Shown in pieces: positions 7,752 through 17,300 of a DNA stretch of 64,000 nt. Each line of letters begins with the position of its first letter. Position 1 is the stretch's first letter. The stretch spans positions 1 to 64,000 of the forward strand of contig CALRDN010000003.1 in NCBI GenBank assembly GCA_943354965.1. The letters are read 5' to 3'. This stretch comes from Candidatus Peribacteria bacterium (lineage in GTDB: Bacteria; Patescibacteriota; Gracilibacteria; UBA1369; UBA12463). The notes under the pieces are model-generated. The model ran no database searches. It was not told the origin of the DNA and worked only from the letters and a program-made list of their open reading frames with translations. The position numbers were made by a program, and so were the translations under genes.

Positions 7752-8648
7752 TTACTTACTATTGTCGGATTTTACAAGTGTTTTCACAAAGAGTTCTCCA
7801 GCTTTGTATGAGCTTCGCACCAGAGGGCCGGAAGCTACATAGATAAAACCGAGGTCGAGACCGATTTTTTCAAGTTTCTTGAACTGGTCGGGATGGACGT
7901 ATTCTTTTAGGGAAATATGCGTCTCCGATGGGGGAAGATATTGACCAAGCGTGAGCATATCCGTTCCGACGTCGCGGAGATCTTTCATGGTCTGAATTAT
8001 TTCTTCCTCTGTCTCACCAAGTCCAAGCATGATGGAAGATTTTGTGTAGATATTTTGTGCGATTTTTTTTGCATTTTTTAGTACTTGAAGCGATTGCGCA
8101 TATGCTGCGCGGCCGTCTCGTACAAATTTCGTGAGCCCTTCAGTTGTCTCTATGTTATGCGCAAATACGACGATGCCACTTTCTAAAATTACCTTGAGGG
8201 CGACCGCGTTTCCTCGCAAATCCGAGGCGAGCATCTCGATGAGAATTTTTGGATTTTCTTTGTGAATCGCGCGAATACATTGTGCAATATGTGCGGCTCC
8301 GCCGTCCGGAATATCGTCGCGCGCCACCATCGTCAAAACAATATAATCGATGTTCATTTTCTTGATCGATTGGGAAATTTTGTAGGGCTCGAGAGGATCA
8401 ACCTCTTGATGTGGATTGCCAGTCTTCACGGCACAAAATCGGCAGCCTCGCGTACAGGTCTCGCCCAGGAGCATAAATGTCGCCGTTCCGCCGCTCCAAC
8501 ATTCGGAGAGGTTCGGGCAGTGTGCCTCCTCGCAAACCGTCTTTAAACCGGTAGTTTGAAGCTGTTTTTTGATTTTTTCGAAGGATTCCGTAGATGGCGG
8601 ACGGATCTTGAACCACTCGGGAAGTGCTGGGCGTTTCTGGGTCTTCAT
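7752..8648 (-). CDS. lipA: Lipoyl synthase (radical SAM)
   Basis: LipA inserts two sulfur atoms into protein-bound octanoate. The radical-SAM cluster motif is CTRGCRFC. The auxiliary cluster motif, CEEAHCPNLSEC, is complete. The C-terminal RSSYKAGE supplies the serine ligand of the auxiliary cluster. The ATG at 8648 gives 298 aa and about 38 residues before the first cysteine motif, starting MKTQKRPALPEWFKI, which fits known LipA proteins. A GTG at 8717 would add 23 residues with no family counterpart, so I prefer the ATG. The enzyme serves the E2 protein of the neighbouring pdh genes. Together with lplB-lplA the cell has both synthesis and attachment routes for lipoate. Confidence 0.93.
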   Translation of the reverse strand: MKTQKRPALPEWFKIRPPSTESFEKIKKQLQTTGLKTVCEEAHCPNLSECWSGGTATFMLLGETCTRGCRFCAVKTGNPHQEVDPLEPYKISQSIKKMNIDYIVLTMVARDDIPDGGAAHIAQCIRAIHKENPKILIEMLASDLRGNAVALKVILESGIVVFAHNIETTEGLTKFVRDGRAAYAQSLQVLKNAKKIAQNIYTKSSIMLGLGETEEEIIQTMKDLRDVGTDMLTLGQYLPPSETHISLKEYVHPDQFKKLEKIGLDLGFIYVASGPLVRSSYKAGELFVKTLVKSDNSK

Positions 8649-8808
8649 AGCATGAAGATTAGCTGATTTTAGTGTGGTCGTCCACGCTTCAGCAGAAGTG
8701 TCCTTTGGGGCAACCACAACCCTTTCTTTGATTATGTCATTTTTTAGCTTTACTTTGCCTATTTTTACTCATTAATACGTCTCTATCCCACAATTAGCCT
8801 CTAAGCTA

Positions 8809-8837
8809 TTTACATAATAGTCAAAATTTGGTACAAT
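8809..8837 (+). promoter_or_regulatory. Promoter of the type IV pilus operon
   Basis: TTTACA (8809-8814) and TACAAT (8832-8837) with a 17-bp spacer, about 30 bp before the first pilus gene and divergent from lipA. Confidence 0.65.
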
Positions 8838-8867
8838 GACTGGATATAAAAAACAAAAGAAAAACAA

Positions 8868-10439
8868 ATGCACAAGTTATTTAGTTTCGAAAATTCAGAT
8901 TTGTTTGATTTCAATGCTGAGGCAAAGCTCTTTCATTTCCTAGGAGACGCCTCGGGCGGTGACATTACCATCTCAACTCCGCATCTTACTGATGCTCAAC
9001 CTCCGACGCCAAGTGGTGAGGCCGGTTCATTTGCATTAGGTGGAAATATCGCCGCAGGAAGTGTCGGTTCTCCGAAATCTGCAGCGCCGGGAGAAGATAC
9101 ATTCCTCAAGAATCTCGCATCACAGAAACAGAAAAACAGTGATAGTGATCTCGTTTTACAGGCATTGGCACAGAGCGAGGGGAAAAATGTTGAAAAGAAA
9201 AAAGCCATACTTGGAGAGCTACCAAAAATTGATACCAGCCTCTTCATCGATCGTGAATTTCATCTCAAAAAACAACTCTCATTTATCAAAGTTTTGTTTG
9301 CCTCATTGATTTCACTTGGATTTGTTTTGTATATGCTTTTCTTCACGCAACTTAATCCCGACATCACTCTTTTTGGTAATCAAAATGCTGGCGCCAAATT
9401 GAAAATTTCGAGCGACTCACTGAGAAGTGTCATGACCGATGTAAATTACAATCGTTATCGTTCGGCAAAAGAATATCTCGATCAGTTTTTCTACAAATCA
9501 AATGAATACTTGCAGGTTTATGATGCGTGGAGAGCTGCTGACAACTCGAAAAAGGACGCGTTAGCCGCCGATCTTGAAAAGGCAAAAAATGAACTTGTGA
9601 AGCCATTTGAGTTGGCTCGAGGCATTCTCGCTAAACAAAACTTTACGGTCGTATACCGCGAACAGAGCCTGGTTCCGAATGCCGTCGGTATGGATCCGGA
9701 AGTACTCAAAGAAGAAGAAAAAAAGTTAGCCACCGCTGAGTTCAATACGCTCTTGCAGGAGAATATTGCTGAGAAAAAGCGTATAGCCTCGGAGGAGCTT
9801 AAGAGTCTCACCTCGGGAACAAATAAAGAACTCAAGAAACAAGAAATTCGAGATATGGATGAGCTCTTACAGCTCATTGGCAACGCTGCGCTCCAGCAAC
9901 TTATTTCTACCGATATCAAAAAAATGCCGCATAACAAGTTGCGTGAACACATTATTAAAATTTCTTCGAAATATAATAATCGTCTCGCCTTTATTTTCCA
10001 GATCAAGGATAAGCGCATTCCGTGGGCTGTTCTCATTAAGGAAATTTATACCAAGACCGAGGCGAGCGATAGTAACTTTAAGACGAAGCTTTATAAAGAT
10101 CTTGGAGGCATTCTCTATACCGGATTTGATTTTGACGGATCTACCGGACGCCTCACTATTAGCGGTAATGCAAAGACCTTCGATGGCCAAAACTTCAAAA
10201 TTCTTGCCATACTTATTGATCAACTGGAAGGCTCAACGCGATTCAAAGATGTAGAGATGCGGAATTTTTCAAAAACATTTTCCGAGAAAGATGGCTTCGA
10301 GGGAAACTTCAAAATTGATTTGGGAATTCAGCCAGATGGCGAGATACATGACCGCGATAAGATAATCGGTCTCGGCCAAGACGCACAATTCTTTGGAGAT
10401 ACTACACCCGCCGTACCTGCCATAACTCCAAAACCTTAA
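8868..10439 (+). CDS. PilN-like pilus assembly membrane protein with long N-terminal extension
   Basis: This 523-aa protein opens with about 140 polar residues, probably cytoplasmic and partly disordered. One membrane segment follows (about 144-166, FIKVLFASLISLGFVLYMLF), then a long, charged, mostly helical extracytoplasmic part with coiled-coil stretches. Near the end (about 425-505) a segment reads LTISGNAKTFDGQNFKILAI and then LIDQLEGSTRFKDVEM, the pattern of the PilN/GspL ferredoxin-like domain. It is the first gene of an operon with pilO-like, pilB and pilC genes, where PilN would be expected. Normal PilN has about 180 residues, so this is greatly enlarged. No pilM is present. The start ATG follows an A-rich leader. 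Confidence 0.55.
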   Translation: MHKLFSFENSDLFDFNAEAKLFHFLGDASGGDITISTPHLTDAQPPTPSGEAGSFALGGNIAAGSVGSPKSAAPGEDTFLKNLASQKQKNSDSDLVLQALAQSEGKNVEKKKAILGELPKIDTSLFIDREFHLKKQLSFIKVLFASLISLGFVLYMLFFTQLNPDITLFGNQNAGAKLKISSDSLRSVMTDVNYNRYRSAKEYLDQFFYKSNEYLQVYDAWRAADNSKKDALAADLEKAKNELVKPFELARGILAKQNFTVVYREQSLVPNAVGMDPEVLKEEEKKLATAEFNTLLQENIAEKKRIASEELKSLTSGTNKELKKQEIRDMDELLQLIGNAALQQLISTDIKKMPHNKLREHIIKISSKYNNRLAFIFQIKDKRIPWAVLIKEIYTKTEASDSNFKTKLYKDLGGILYTGFDFDGSTGRLTISGNAKTFDGQNFKILAILIDQLEGSTRFKDVEMRNFSKTFSEKDGFEGNFKIDLGIQPDGEIHDRDKIIGLGQDAQFFGDTTPAVPAITPKP

Positions 10440-10445
10440 ATATAT

Positions 10446-11105
10446 ATGGACACCATTCCACAAACACAATTAGGATCGCCGGCATTTATTCGCCAGCACT
10501 ATCTCAGCAGGAGCATCAAGCTCTATCTGATCGGCGTTGTTATCGTGGGACTCCTTGTGTCCTTTTATGGCATAGAAAAATATCTCGAGTATAGCGATAA
10601 AGCTACTATTGTAAGCGATAGCGAAAAAGAGCTCGTTACGTTGACTCAGTCTAAGAAAGATGAGGGAGACACTTATGCCAAGGTTCGCACTGAGTATAAG
10701 GCTCAAGACGAATCCATGCTGAAGGAGCTCGCACTCGTGTTTCCTTCACAGGAAAATTACACCGAGTTAACGAAGATTTTTGATGCGTATTTCTTGGAAA
10801 ATAATCGTACTACCAATCCTATTATTGCTACTGATATGCAGTTTGGGACGCCGACGAGAGATAAGGGTGGTAAATATGATGTCCTTCCTATTAGTATGAA
10901 TATTACAGCCTCAGAGGCCAATTTCTATAAGTTTCTCTCCTTCGTTCAGGACTCCGGAACACTTTCCAAGAAACTTCGACTTCTGGATTTGAAATCCGTA
11001 CAGATGAATTTCGCTGAAGATGAGGCTGGGGCTACAGGAGCAAACAAAAATAAAATTCAGTTCCGCGCTGAGATTCAGGCATATTTTCAAAAAGATAAAT
11101 CATGA
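10446..11105 (+). CDS. PilO-like pilus assembly protein
   Basis: This 219-aa protein has one N-terminal membrane helix (about 27-46, LYLIGVVIVGLLVSFYGIEK), a coiled-coil region (50-95) and a C-terminal domain. In that domain, EANFYKFLSFVQDSGTLSKK and a final strand resemble the PilO ferredoxin-like fold. It should pair with the PilN-like protein to link the platform to the pilus. It lies 6 bp after the previous gene, and its TGA stop overlaps the ATG of pilB (ATGA), implying translational coupling. This TGA also shows that UGA is a stop in this organism. Confidence 0.7.
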   Translation: MDTIPQTQLGSPAFIRQHYLSRSIKLYLIGVVIVGLLVSFYGIEKYLEYSDKATIVSDSEKELVTLTQSKKDEGDTYAKVRTEYKAQDESMLKELALVFPSQENYTELTKIFDAYFLENNRTTNPIIATDMQFGTPTRDKGGKYDVLPISMNITASEANFYKFLSFVQDSGTLSKKLRLLDLKSVQMNFAEDEAGATGANKNKIQFRAEIQAYFQKDKS

Positions 11106-12370
11106 TAGATAATGCTAAATTTCAGCAACTCAAAGAGGCAATCATTGCGGGAAATATCCCACAACTTGCCCTGATGATGATCTCGTTGGCACTTGATATG
11201 CGTGCCTCTGATATTCATATAGAGCCTGAAGAAAAACTCATACGTATTCGTTATCGTATTGATGGATCATTGCAAAAAATCGTAGAATATCCACCAAACA
11301 TTCATCCGGCTGTTGTTTCTCGAGTGAAGATTATGTCTAACTTGAAAATTGATGAGCAGCGTATTCCGCAGGATGGTAGATGTCAGGTAACCTCAAAAGA
11401 TAACCGCGAAATGGATCTTCGTGTTTCTACTTTTCCTACCGTAAATGGTGAAAAGATCGTTATGCGTATCCAAGATAAATCACGAAAAATTCCTGATGTT
11501 ACGGAAATCGGTTTAGATGGAAATAATTTCAAATACCTCATGGAGGGACTCGAGAGTCCAAACGGAATTATCCTTACTTCTGGTCCTACAGGTTCTGGAA
11601 AAACGACAACGCTGTATACATGTTTGAATAAGATTAATACTGAAGATGTAAATATTTTGACGATTGAAGATCCAGTTGAAATTCAAATGGATGGATTGAG
11701 TCAGAGTCAGGTACATCATGATATTCAGTATGATTTTGCGATGGGTATGCGCGCCGCACTTCGTCAGGATCCCGATATTATCATGGTCGGAGAAATTCGT
11801 GATCATGAAACGGTTGATATTGCGATTGAGGCTTCATTGACGGGTCATTTGGTATTATCAACGATTCATACTAATAGCGCGGTTGAGACCCTAACTCGTA
11901 TTGAAAATATGGATGTTCCGGAGTTTCTCGTCGCCTCGACGGTGGAGGTAATTATCGCTCAACGTCTCGTGCGTAAGTTGTGCCAGTCGTGTAAACAGCC
12001 GGCTACCGTGCCTGTCGAACCTCTCCTCGCTGCGCAAATTGATAAGGCTCTTGCTGGTGGTGTTGAGGCAAAATTTCCTGGATTAGATAAGGCGTTACTC
12101 GCGGGTAAAGCGTTTTTTGTCGCTAAGGGATGCGACCAGTGCAACAATATCGGATACTTCGGACGTATGGCGATTTATGAAGTGTTGCGTATGAATAATG
12201 AAATTCGACGCTTGATTCTCGATAAAGCTCCTTCCGTTCAGATTGAAAAAGCAGCCATTAAATTGGGAATGATCACGTTGGAACAAGATGGTTTAGTAAA
12301 ATGTTTAAAAGGCATTACCTCATTAGAAGAAGTGTACGCCGTAGCCCGTAAGGTTGAAGAATATGTCTAA
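11102..12370 (+). CDS. pilB: Type IV pilus assembly ATPase PilB (GspE family)
   Basis: The 422-aa ATPase has the secretion-ATPase signatures in order: ASDIHIEPEE (N2 domain), Walker A GPTGSGKTTTLY, the Asp box TIEDPVEI, Walker B DPDIIMVGEIRD, and the His box GHLVLSTIHTN. A tetracysteine zinc site (CQSC and then CDQC) follows and marks it as an assembly ATPase of the PilB/GspE type and not PilT. It lacks the N-terminal MshEN domain of full-length PilB (usually about 560 aa), so its control may differ. It powers pilin polymerisation at the inner membrane with PilC. It overlaps pilO by 4 nt and pilC by 8 nt. Confidence 0.92.
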   Translation: MIDNAKFQQLKEAIIAGNIPQLALMMISLALDMRASDIHIEPEEKLIRIRYRIDGSLQKIVEYPPNIHPAVVSRVKIMSNLKIDEQRIPQDGRCQVTSKDNREMDLRVSTFPTVNGEKIVMRIQDKSRKIPDVTEIGLDGNNFKYLMEGLESPNGIILTSGPTGSGKTTTLYTCLNKINTEDVNILTIEDPVEIQMDGLSQSQVHHDIQYDFAMGMRAALRQDPDIIMVGEIRDHETVDIAIEASLTGHLVLSTIHTNSAVETLTRIENMDVPEFLVASTVEVIIAQRLVRKLCQSCKQPATVPVEPLLAAQIDKALAGGVEAKFPGLDKALLAGKAFFVAKGCDQCNNIGYFGRMAIYEVLRMNNEIRRLILDKAPSVQIEKAAIKLGMITLEQDGLVKCLKGITSLEEVYAVARKVEEYV

Positions 12371-13637
12371 TACTGTTGGAGAAAATTCGGAAAATGCCCT
12401 GAAGGGAGCCATAAATTTGCTTGGTAGCGAATCTGGTTCCGATGACTCCGGTATCACTCCTATTACTCTCGATATTGCTGAGGTATCTATGGTGAAGAAG
12501 CTCATCGAACAGGAGCAACTTCGTTATGGAAAACTAACCGGTAATCCGATTCTCGACTTTTTTTATCGTATTAATGACTGGCTCGTCGCCCATTCTCAGG
12601 TTACCGTGAAGGATTTGGCAAGTTTTTTCCGATTATTGGCAGTGATGATTAATGCCGGTGTTCCATTGATTAAATCTCTCGAAACGCTCTCGGCACAGTC
12701 TGCGCAGAGTCCGAAATTAGCGCGCATAATTTCTGAAATTTCTCAAAAAATTGAGCAGGGAAAAAGTTTGTCTGATGCGATGAGTATGTATAAGGACGTG
12801 TTTGATGACTCTCAAATTGGTATGACGAAGTCGGGTGAGGCGACAGGTCAGCTGAATCAAGTGCTTACCGGTTTAGCTGATAGACTTGAGAAAAACGCCT
12901 CTATCGGTGCCAAGGTAAAAGGTGCGTTGATTTATCCTCTCGTTATTGTCACGCTTTTGATCGTCGTTGTGTTTGTGATGATGGTCGTCGTCGTTCCCAA
13001 GATGACGGAGTTTTTCACACAGTCCGGCAAAGAGCTTCCATTCGCAACGAAGATCTTGATTACTATGAGTGAATTTTTCCAGAATTACTGGATGTTCATT
13101 GGTGTTGTCGTAGTCGGTCTCATCTTGTCCATAAGCGCCTGGAGAAAAACGGTAATGGGACGTTATCAGTGGGATGGTATGCTTCTGAAAATTCCTATGT
13201 TCGGTCCATTAATTCGTAAGAGCTTGCTGGCTCGCTTCGCTCGCCTCCTCAGTGATTTGCTGGAAAGTGGCGTGCAGGTGGTGCAGTCGCTCCATATTAT
13301 CGCTGATGCTATCGGTAATGATGTGTATCGACAGCGTTTGATTCTGGCTTCACAGGATGTCGAGCAGGGTATTCCCCTTGCTGAGTCTTTGAATGATCCA
13401 AGTCTCTTCCCGGTTGTTTTGATCAATATGATTGAAATTGGTGAACAGACTGCGCATTTGGATGTCGTGGCCGAGAAGGTTGCCGCCCTCTATGACGATG
13501 AGGTTGATGCCATGATTCAGGGTTTGACCAAGGCTTTTGAGCCTATTTTGCTCATTATGATCGGCTTGGTGGTAGGTGGCATGGTCGCCGCCGTCATGCT
13601 TCCGATTATGGATATGTCGAACGTGGCCGGTGGCTAA
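12363..13637 (+). CDS. pilC: Type IV pilus inner-membrane platform protein PilC (GspF family)
   Basis: This protein (424 aa from the ATG at 12363; a TTG three codons earlier is less likely) has two GspF domains. The first is at about residues 80-200 (FFRLLAVMINAGVPLIKSLETL and SGEATGQLNQVLTGLADRLEK). The second is at about 285-410 (ARFARLLSDLLESGVQVVQSL and IEIGEQTAHLDVVAEKVAALYDDE). Three membrane helices are visible (about 198-220, 245-270 and 395-415). PilC couples the PilB motor to pilin extraction from the membrane. The start overlaps the end of pilB. The N-terminal 60 residues are acidic and likely disordered. A copy of a dispersed 15-16-bp motif lies at 13230-13244. Confidence 0.92.
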   Translation: MSNTVGENSENALKGAINLLGSESGSDDSGITPITLDIAEVSMVKKLIEQEQLRYGKLTGNPILDFFYRINDWLVAHSQVTVKDLASFFRLLAVMINAGVPLIKSLETLSAQSAQSPKLARIISEISQKIEQGKSLSDAMSMYKDVFDDSQIGMTKSGEATGQLNQVLTGLADRLEKNASIGAKVKGALIYPLVIVTLLIVVVFVMMVVVVPKMTEFFTQSGKELPFATKILITMSEFFQNYWMFIGVVVVGLILSISAWRKTVMGRYQWDGMLLKIPMFGPLIRKSLLARFARLLSDLLESGVQVVQSLHIIADAIGNDVYRQRLILASQDVEQGIPLAESLNDPSLFPVVLINMIEIGEQTAHLDVVAEKVAALYDDEVDAMIQGLTKAFEPILLIMIGLVVGGMVAAVMLPIMDMSNVAGG

Positions 13638-13677
13638 TTTTACCTTCATCATTCCGGAGTTTCTGCTTTTGTCGTGC

Positions 13678-13706
13678 TTGCATTAAGTACAAAAATCATG
13701 TATAAT
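13678..13706 (+). promoter_or_regulatory. Promoter of the surface-protein pair after pilC
   Basis: TTGCAT (13678-13683) and a perfect TATAAT (13701-13706) with 17-bp spacing, directly after pilC. It lets the two surface genes be expressed separately from the pilus machinery. Confidence 0.7.
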
Positions 13707-13707
13707 G

Positions 13708-13738
13708 TTTTTAAGGAAATAAAAATATACCTTAAAAA
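13708..13738 (+). promoter_or_regulatory. 5'-UTR hairpin at the mRNA start
   Basis: TTTTTAAGG (13708-13716) is a perfect inverted repeat of CCTTAAAAA (13730-13738), with a 13-nt A-rich loop. It begins at the expected transcription start and ends 9 nt before the ATG at 13748. It could stabilise the message of an abundant surface protein or hide the initiation region. Confidence 0.5.
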
Positions 13739-13747
13739 CAAATACCT

Positions 13748-14302
13748 ATGGAGCAGCAGATTCCGTTCTCCGAACCAAATACTGGTTCAAAAAAAACCCT
13801 CTTTATTATTCTCGGCGCTGTTGTGGCGGTCGTGATTATTGCTTTTGTCGCAACGAATGGCGGCGGATTGATGGGTTCGTTTATCGGTGGAACAGCGGCT
13901 AGTGGCCTCAAGGTTTCCGTGACCGATGCAACCTTCCTCAAGAGTGGAGATCTCGCTCTTACGTATTCTATGGAGAATACGGGCGATACTGTTACGAACA
14001 AAGATTTTTATATTTTATTCAAGGGATTTGTGAACCGCGTGAAGGTACCAACCTTTGTAAAGCCATGGAATGACCAGGGTTTGACAGAGCTTCGCAAGGG
14101 CGAAAAAGTTACCTACAACACGGTAATTCCACAGTCCATGTTTCCATCAGAGACATACGGTGCTATCGATGACGCATCCGGCTTACCTCCATCAATCTCA
14201 CCAATCAAAACGGTTGAGGTAAAGCTCTTTGGTTTTGACAGCCAGGGTAGTGAGGCAGAACTCGCAACCTCGAAAGAAGTTCTACCAACTATAGAAAAAT
14301 AA
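13748..14302 (+). CDS. Membrane-anchored extracellular protein, unknown function
   Basis: This 184-aa protein has a short polar N-terminus, one membrane helix (about 16-37, KTLFIILGAVVAVVIIAFVA), a GSFIGG motif and then a beta-rich domain of about 130 residues (LKVSVTDATFLKSGDLALTY). That domain resembles in pattern the segment at about residues 956-1078 of the next protein. It has no family name I can give. A strong promoter and a 5'-UTR hairpin precede it, and the large SLH protein follows after 33 bp, so the two are probably co-expressed surface components linked to the pilus operon. Confidence 0.7.
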   Translation: MEQQIPFSEPNTGSKKTLFIILGAVVAVVIIAFVATNGGGLMGSFIGGTAASGLKVSVTDATFLKSGDLALTYSMENTGDTVTNKDFYILFKGFVNRVKVPTFVKPWNDQGLTELRKGEKVTYNTVIPQSMFPSETYGAIDDASGLPPSISPIKTVEVKLFGFDSQGSEAELATSKEVLPTIEK

Positions 14303-14335
14303 CCCTCACTTACAAACCCTAAAACAAAAACCAAT

Positions 14336-17300
14336 ATGAATACACCGCTTAACATCAAAAAAATCGCCCTCATCGTCACCGGCCTCGTGGTCGTTGTCGC
14401 ATTGGGAGTTTTCTTGGGAAGGGGCAATCTCTTCAAGGGAAGCTTTATCGGAACTGAGTCCGATGCTATTCCTAGCCCTTCAGGCCTCGAGGTTACAAAA
14501 AACGCCGCTAATAAATATATCCTTAGCTGGGGCTATTCTCCAGATGCTTCTGTCTCCAAGTTCACCTATACCGATGGGGCTGGTGATAAAGTTCCCGTGA
14601 GCGCAGTATTCAATTGGACTATTAAAAATTCTGCAGGTGATACTATCGTCGATGCGGATGCGGATAATACTGCCTTCCCTTTGCCAGGGTCTACTTGTGT
14701 TAAAAATCTCAACGACCCCGATATGGGGAATTTTTTCAATGGGTATACCTGTCAGGATGTTGTCTTGAGTGATGATATCGTTGCTAAGTTTGTACCTGGA
14801 GCTACCTATACCTTCAGCGTTCAGGCCTATACGGGCGTTGTTGATAAAACAACTGATCCGGCAAACCCTACGCGACAGATTTCTAAATATGGAACGGTAA
14901 CATATATGCCAATTCCAGTCCCTACCATCACCCCTGCAAATCCTCTTGATACCGTTGCATTCAAAGGTGTTGACCCTGTGACGGGCGTGCCTCAGTTCAT
15001 TGATTATGGATGGAATGATGCAAGCTATAGGGCTGGTGATACTAATTCAAAATTTACTGATCATGATGCTTCCTATTTCGGATTTGGTTGGGAGATTACA
15101 GATGTAACTATTACCGGAGAGGCAAAAGTTATTCTCAAGAAAGATGTTTTTGGTGATCCGGGTCCACTATCGTTCCCAATCGTTGGCTCACTCATTCCGA
15201 TCGGAATGGCACCATTTACTTCTGAGGCAGCAGCAAAACAGACCTGTCTCATGAATCCAAGTGGTTTCGCTGAGAAGATCTGGACCTGCAAGACCGGCTA
15301 TATTGGCTATATTCCAGCAGTAGAAGGATTTATTGATGGCCATGCTTATGTCGTTTCTGTCAGCGTTTACAATGGCACGACGGATGTAGATGGTAATCCT
15401 GTCGCAAGTGCCCCAAAGAGTTCAAAAGCATTCGTCGTAAAGGCGACACCTGCAAAACCTGCAGATTTCGTTACGTTCAATGGAGTTGACCCTGTAACGG
15501 GTGTTCCTGGTGCTATTAACTGGGGATATGACACTTCTGCAGCAAATACATCAAATTCAAAATTTGCTGATAATTTTAAATCCTATTTCGGATTTGGTTG
15601 GGAGATTACAGATGTAACTATTACCGGAGAGGCACCAGTTGTTTTCAAGAAAGATGTTTTCGGAGATCCTGGTACAATGTTTTCATCTACAAGCAGCCCA
15701 TTTACCTCTGAGGCTTCAGCGAGAGCGACATGCTCGGTCGCACCTAGCAATTTCGATGGCAATATCTGGACCTGCAATAAGGCTTATGTTCCAGATGTAA
15801 GAGGGTATATCGATGGTCACTCATACAAAGCTACCGTGCAAGCGTACAATGGCCTTCGGGATGTTGCTGGTAATTTAGTTCCTAGCGCGCCCGTATCTTC
15901 TGGAAAATTCACTATCAAGGGAACTCCGGCAAAATCTGTCGACTATGCTATGTTCACCGAAGTTGATCCTGTGACGGGCGTTCCGCACTTCATCGACTGG
16001 GGATATGACACTTCCGCTGCAAATAAATCAAATTCTAAATTTGCCGATAACTTTAAGTCCTATTTCGGATTTGGTTGGGAGATTGCTGATGTAACTATTA
16101 CTGGAGAGGCACCTGTTATTCTGAGCAAAGGTCTCTTTGAGGATCCTGGTACGCTCGCATTCCCTTCTAGCAACCCATTCACCTCTGAGGCGATGGCACG
16201 GAATACTTGTATGGTAGATACTATTTGGACCTGCACCAGAGCATACATCCCTGCACTGAAGGGCTTTACAAATGGTCACTCATACAAAGCTACCGTGAAA
16301 GCATATAATGGTCTTCGGGATGCAAATGGCCTCGATGTTGGAAGTGCTCCTGTGACTACAAAAACATTCACCATGAAGGCTGCTAAGGTTGAGGTCGTCG
16401 CTGATTCCTCCTCTGATACCACAGCCCCAAAGGTAGTTTCAGCTACCTCGATTACTCCAAATCAAGTGAAAGTTGTCTTCTCTGAAAAGGTAAAACTTCC
16501 GGCAGTTCCAGAAAGTGCATTTTCTATTATTAATACAAACTATAAGAATGCAGATGGTACCCCTGGATCTATCAAAGTAACAGGTGTCGTTCTCGACCCT
16601 GATGACCTATCCGGAGCGACCGTTATTCTTACTACCGGCGACCAAGGCTTAGGTATGCCCTATGTTCTTACTGTAGGAAATGGCATTACGGATCTTGCTG
16701 GCAATGCTATTATTCCTGGTGCCTCCGATACCGCCGCCTTCGCCGGCACTGCCATTCAACCACCAGTACTTGATTATGTTAACGTAACCCTTCCTACAAA
16801 AGCAGGTGACAAGATTACCTTTGCCTATGGATGGAACGATTCATCCGTTAAGCCAAATGCGGCTAATACATTCCTGAAGGATTCAAATGATGCCTATCAG
16901 TTTGTATATAACTGGATCATTCGTGACGACAAGGGTACCGAAGTGTGGGCTGGAAATAGTCCATTTTCCAAAGTCTCCGAAGAACCTATTTGCTCTGTTC
17001 CAATGAGCGAGAAAGGACTATACGGTTGGATTTGCAAGAATAATAGCATTCCATTGAATGCGACATTAAAGCCTGGTCAAACCTATACTCTTGGCGTTCA
17101 AACGTTCTTCAAAAGTAATTATTCCACATTCCTCACCTTCTCCAAACCATTTATTATGCCTGCTGCTGCGATGACTCCCGTGACTCCGGTGACGCCTGTC
17201 GTTGTCATTCCCCCAACCATGACTCTCAAGAATTTGAGCGTGAAGAAGTTGACGGATGGAAACGTGGCTCTTACGTATACAATTGATCTTGCCGGAAAGT

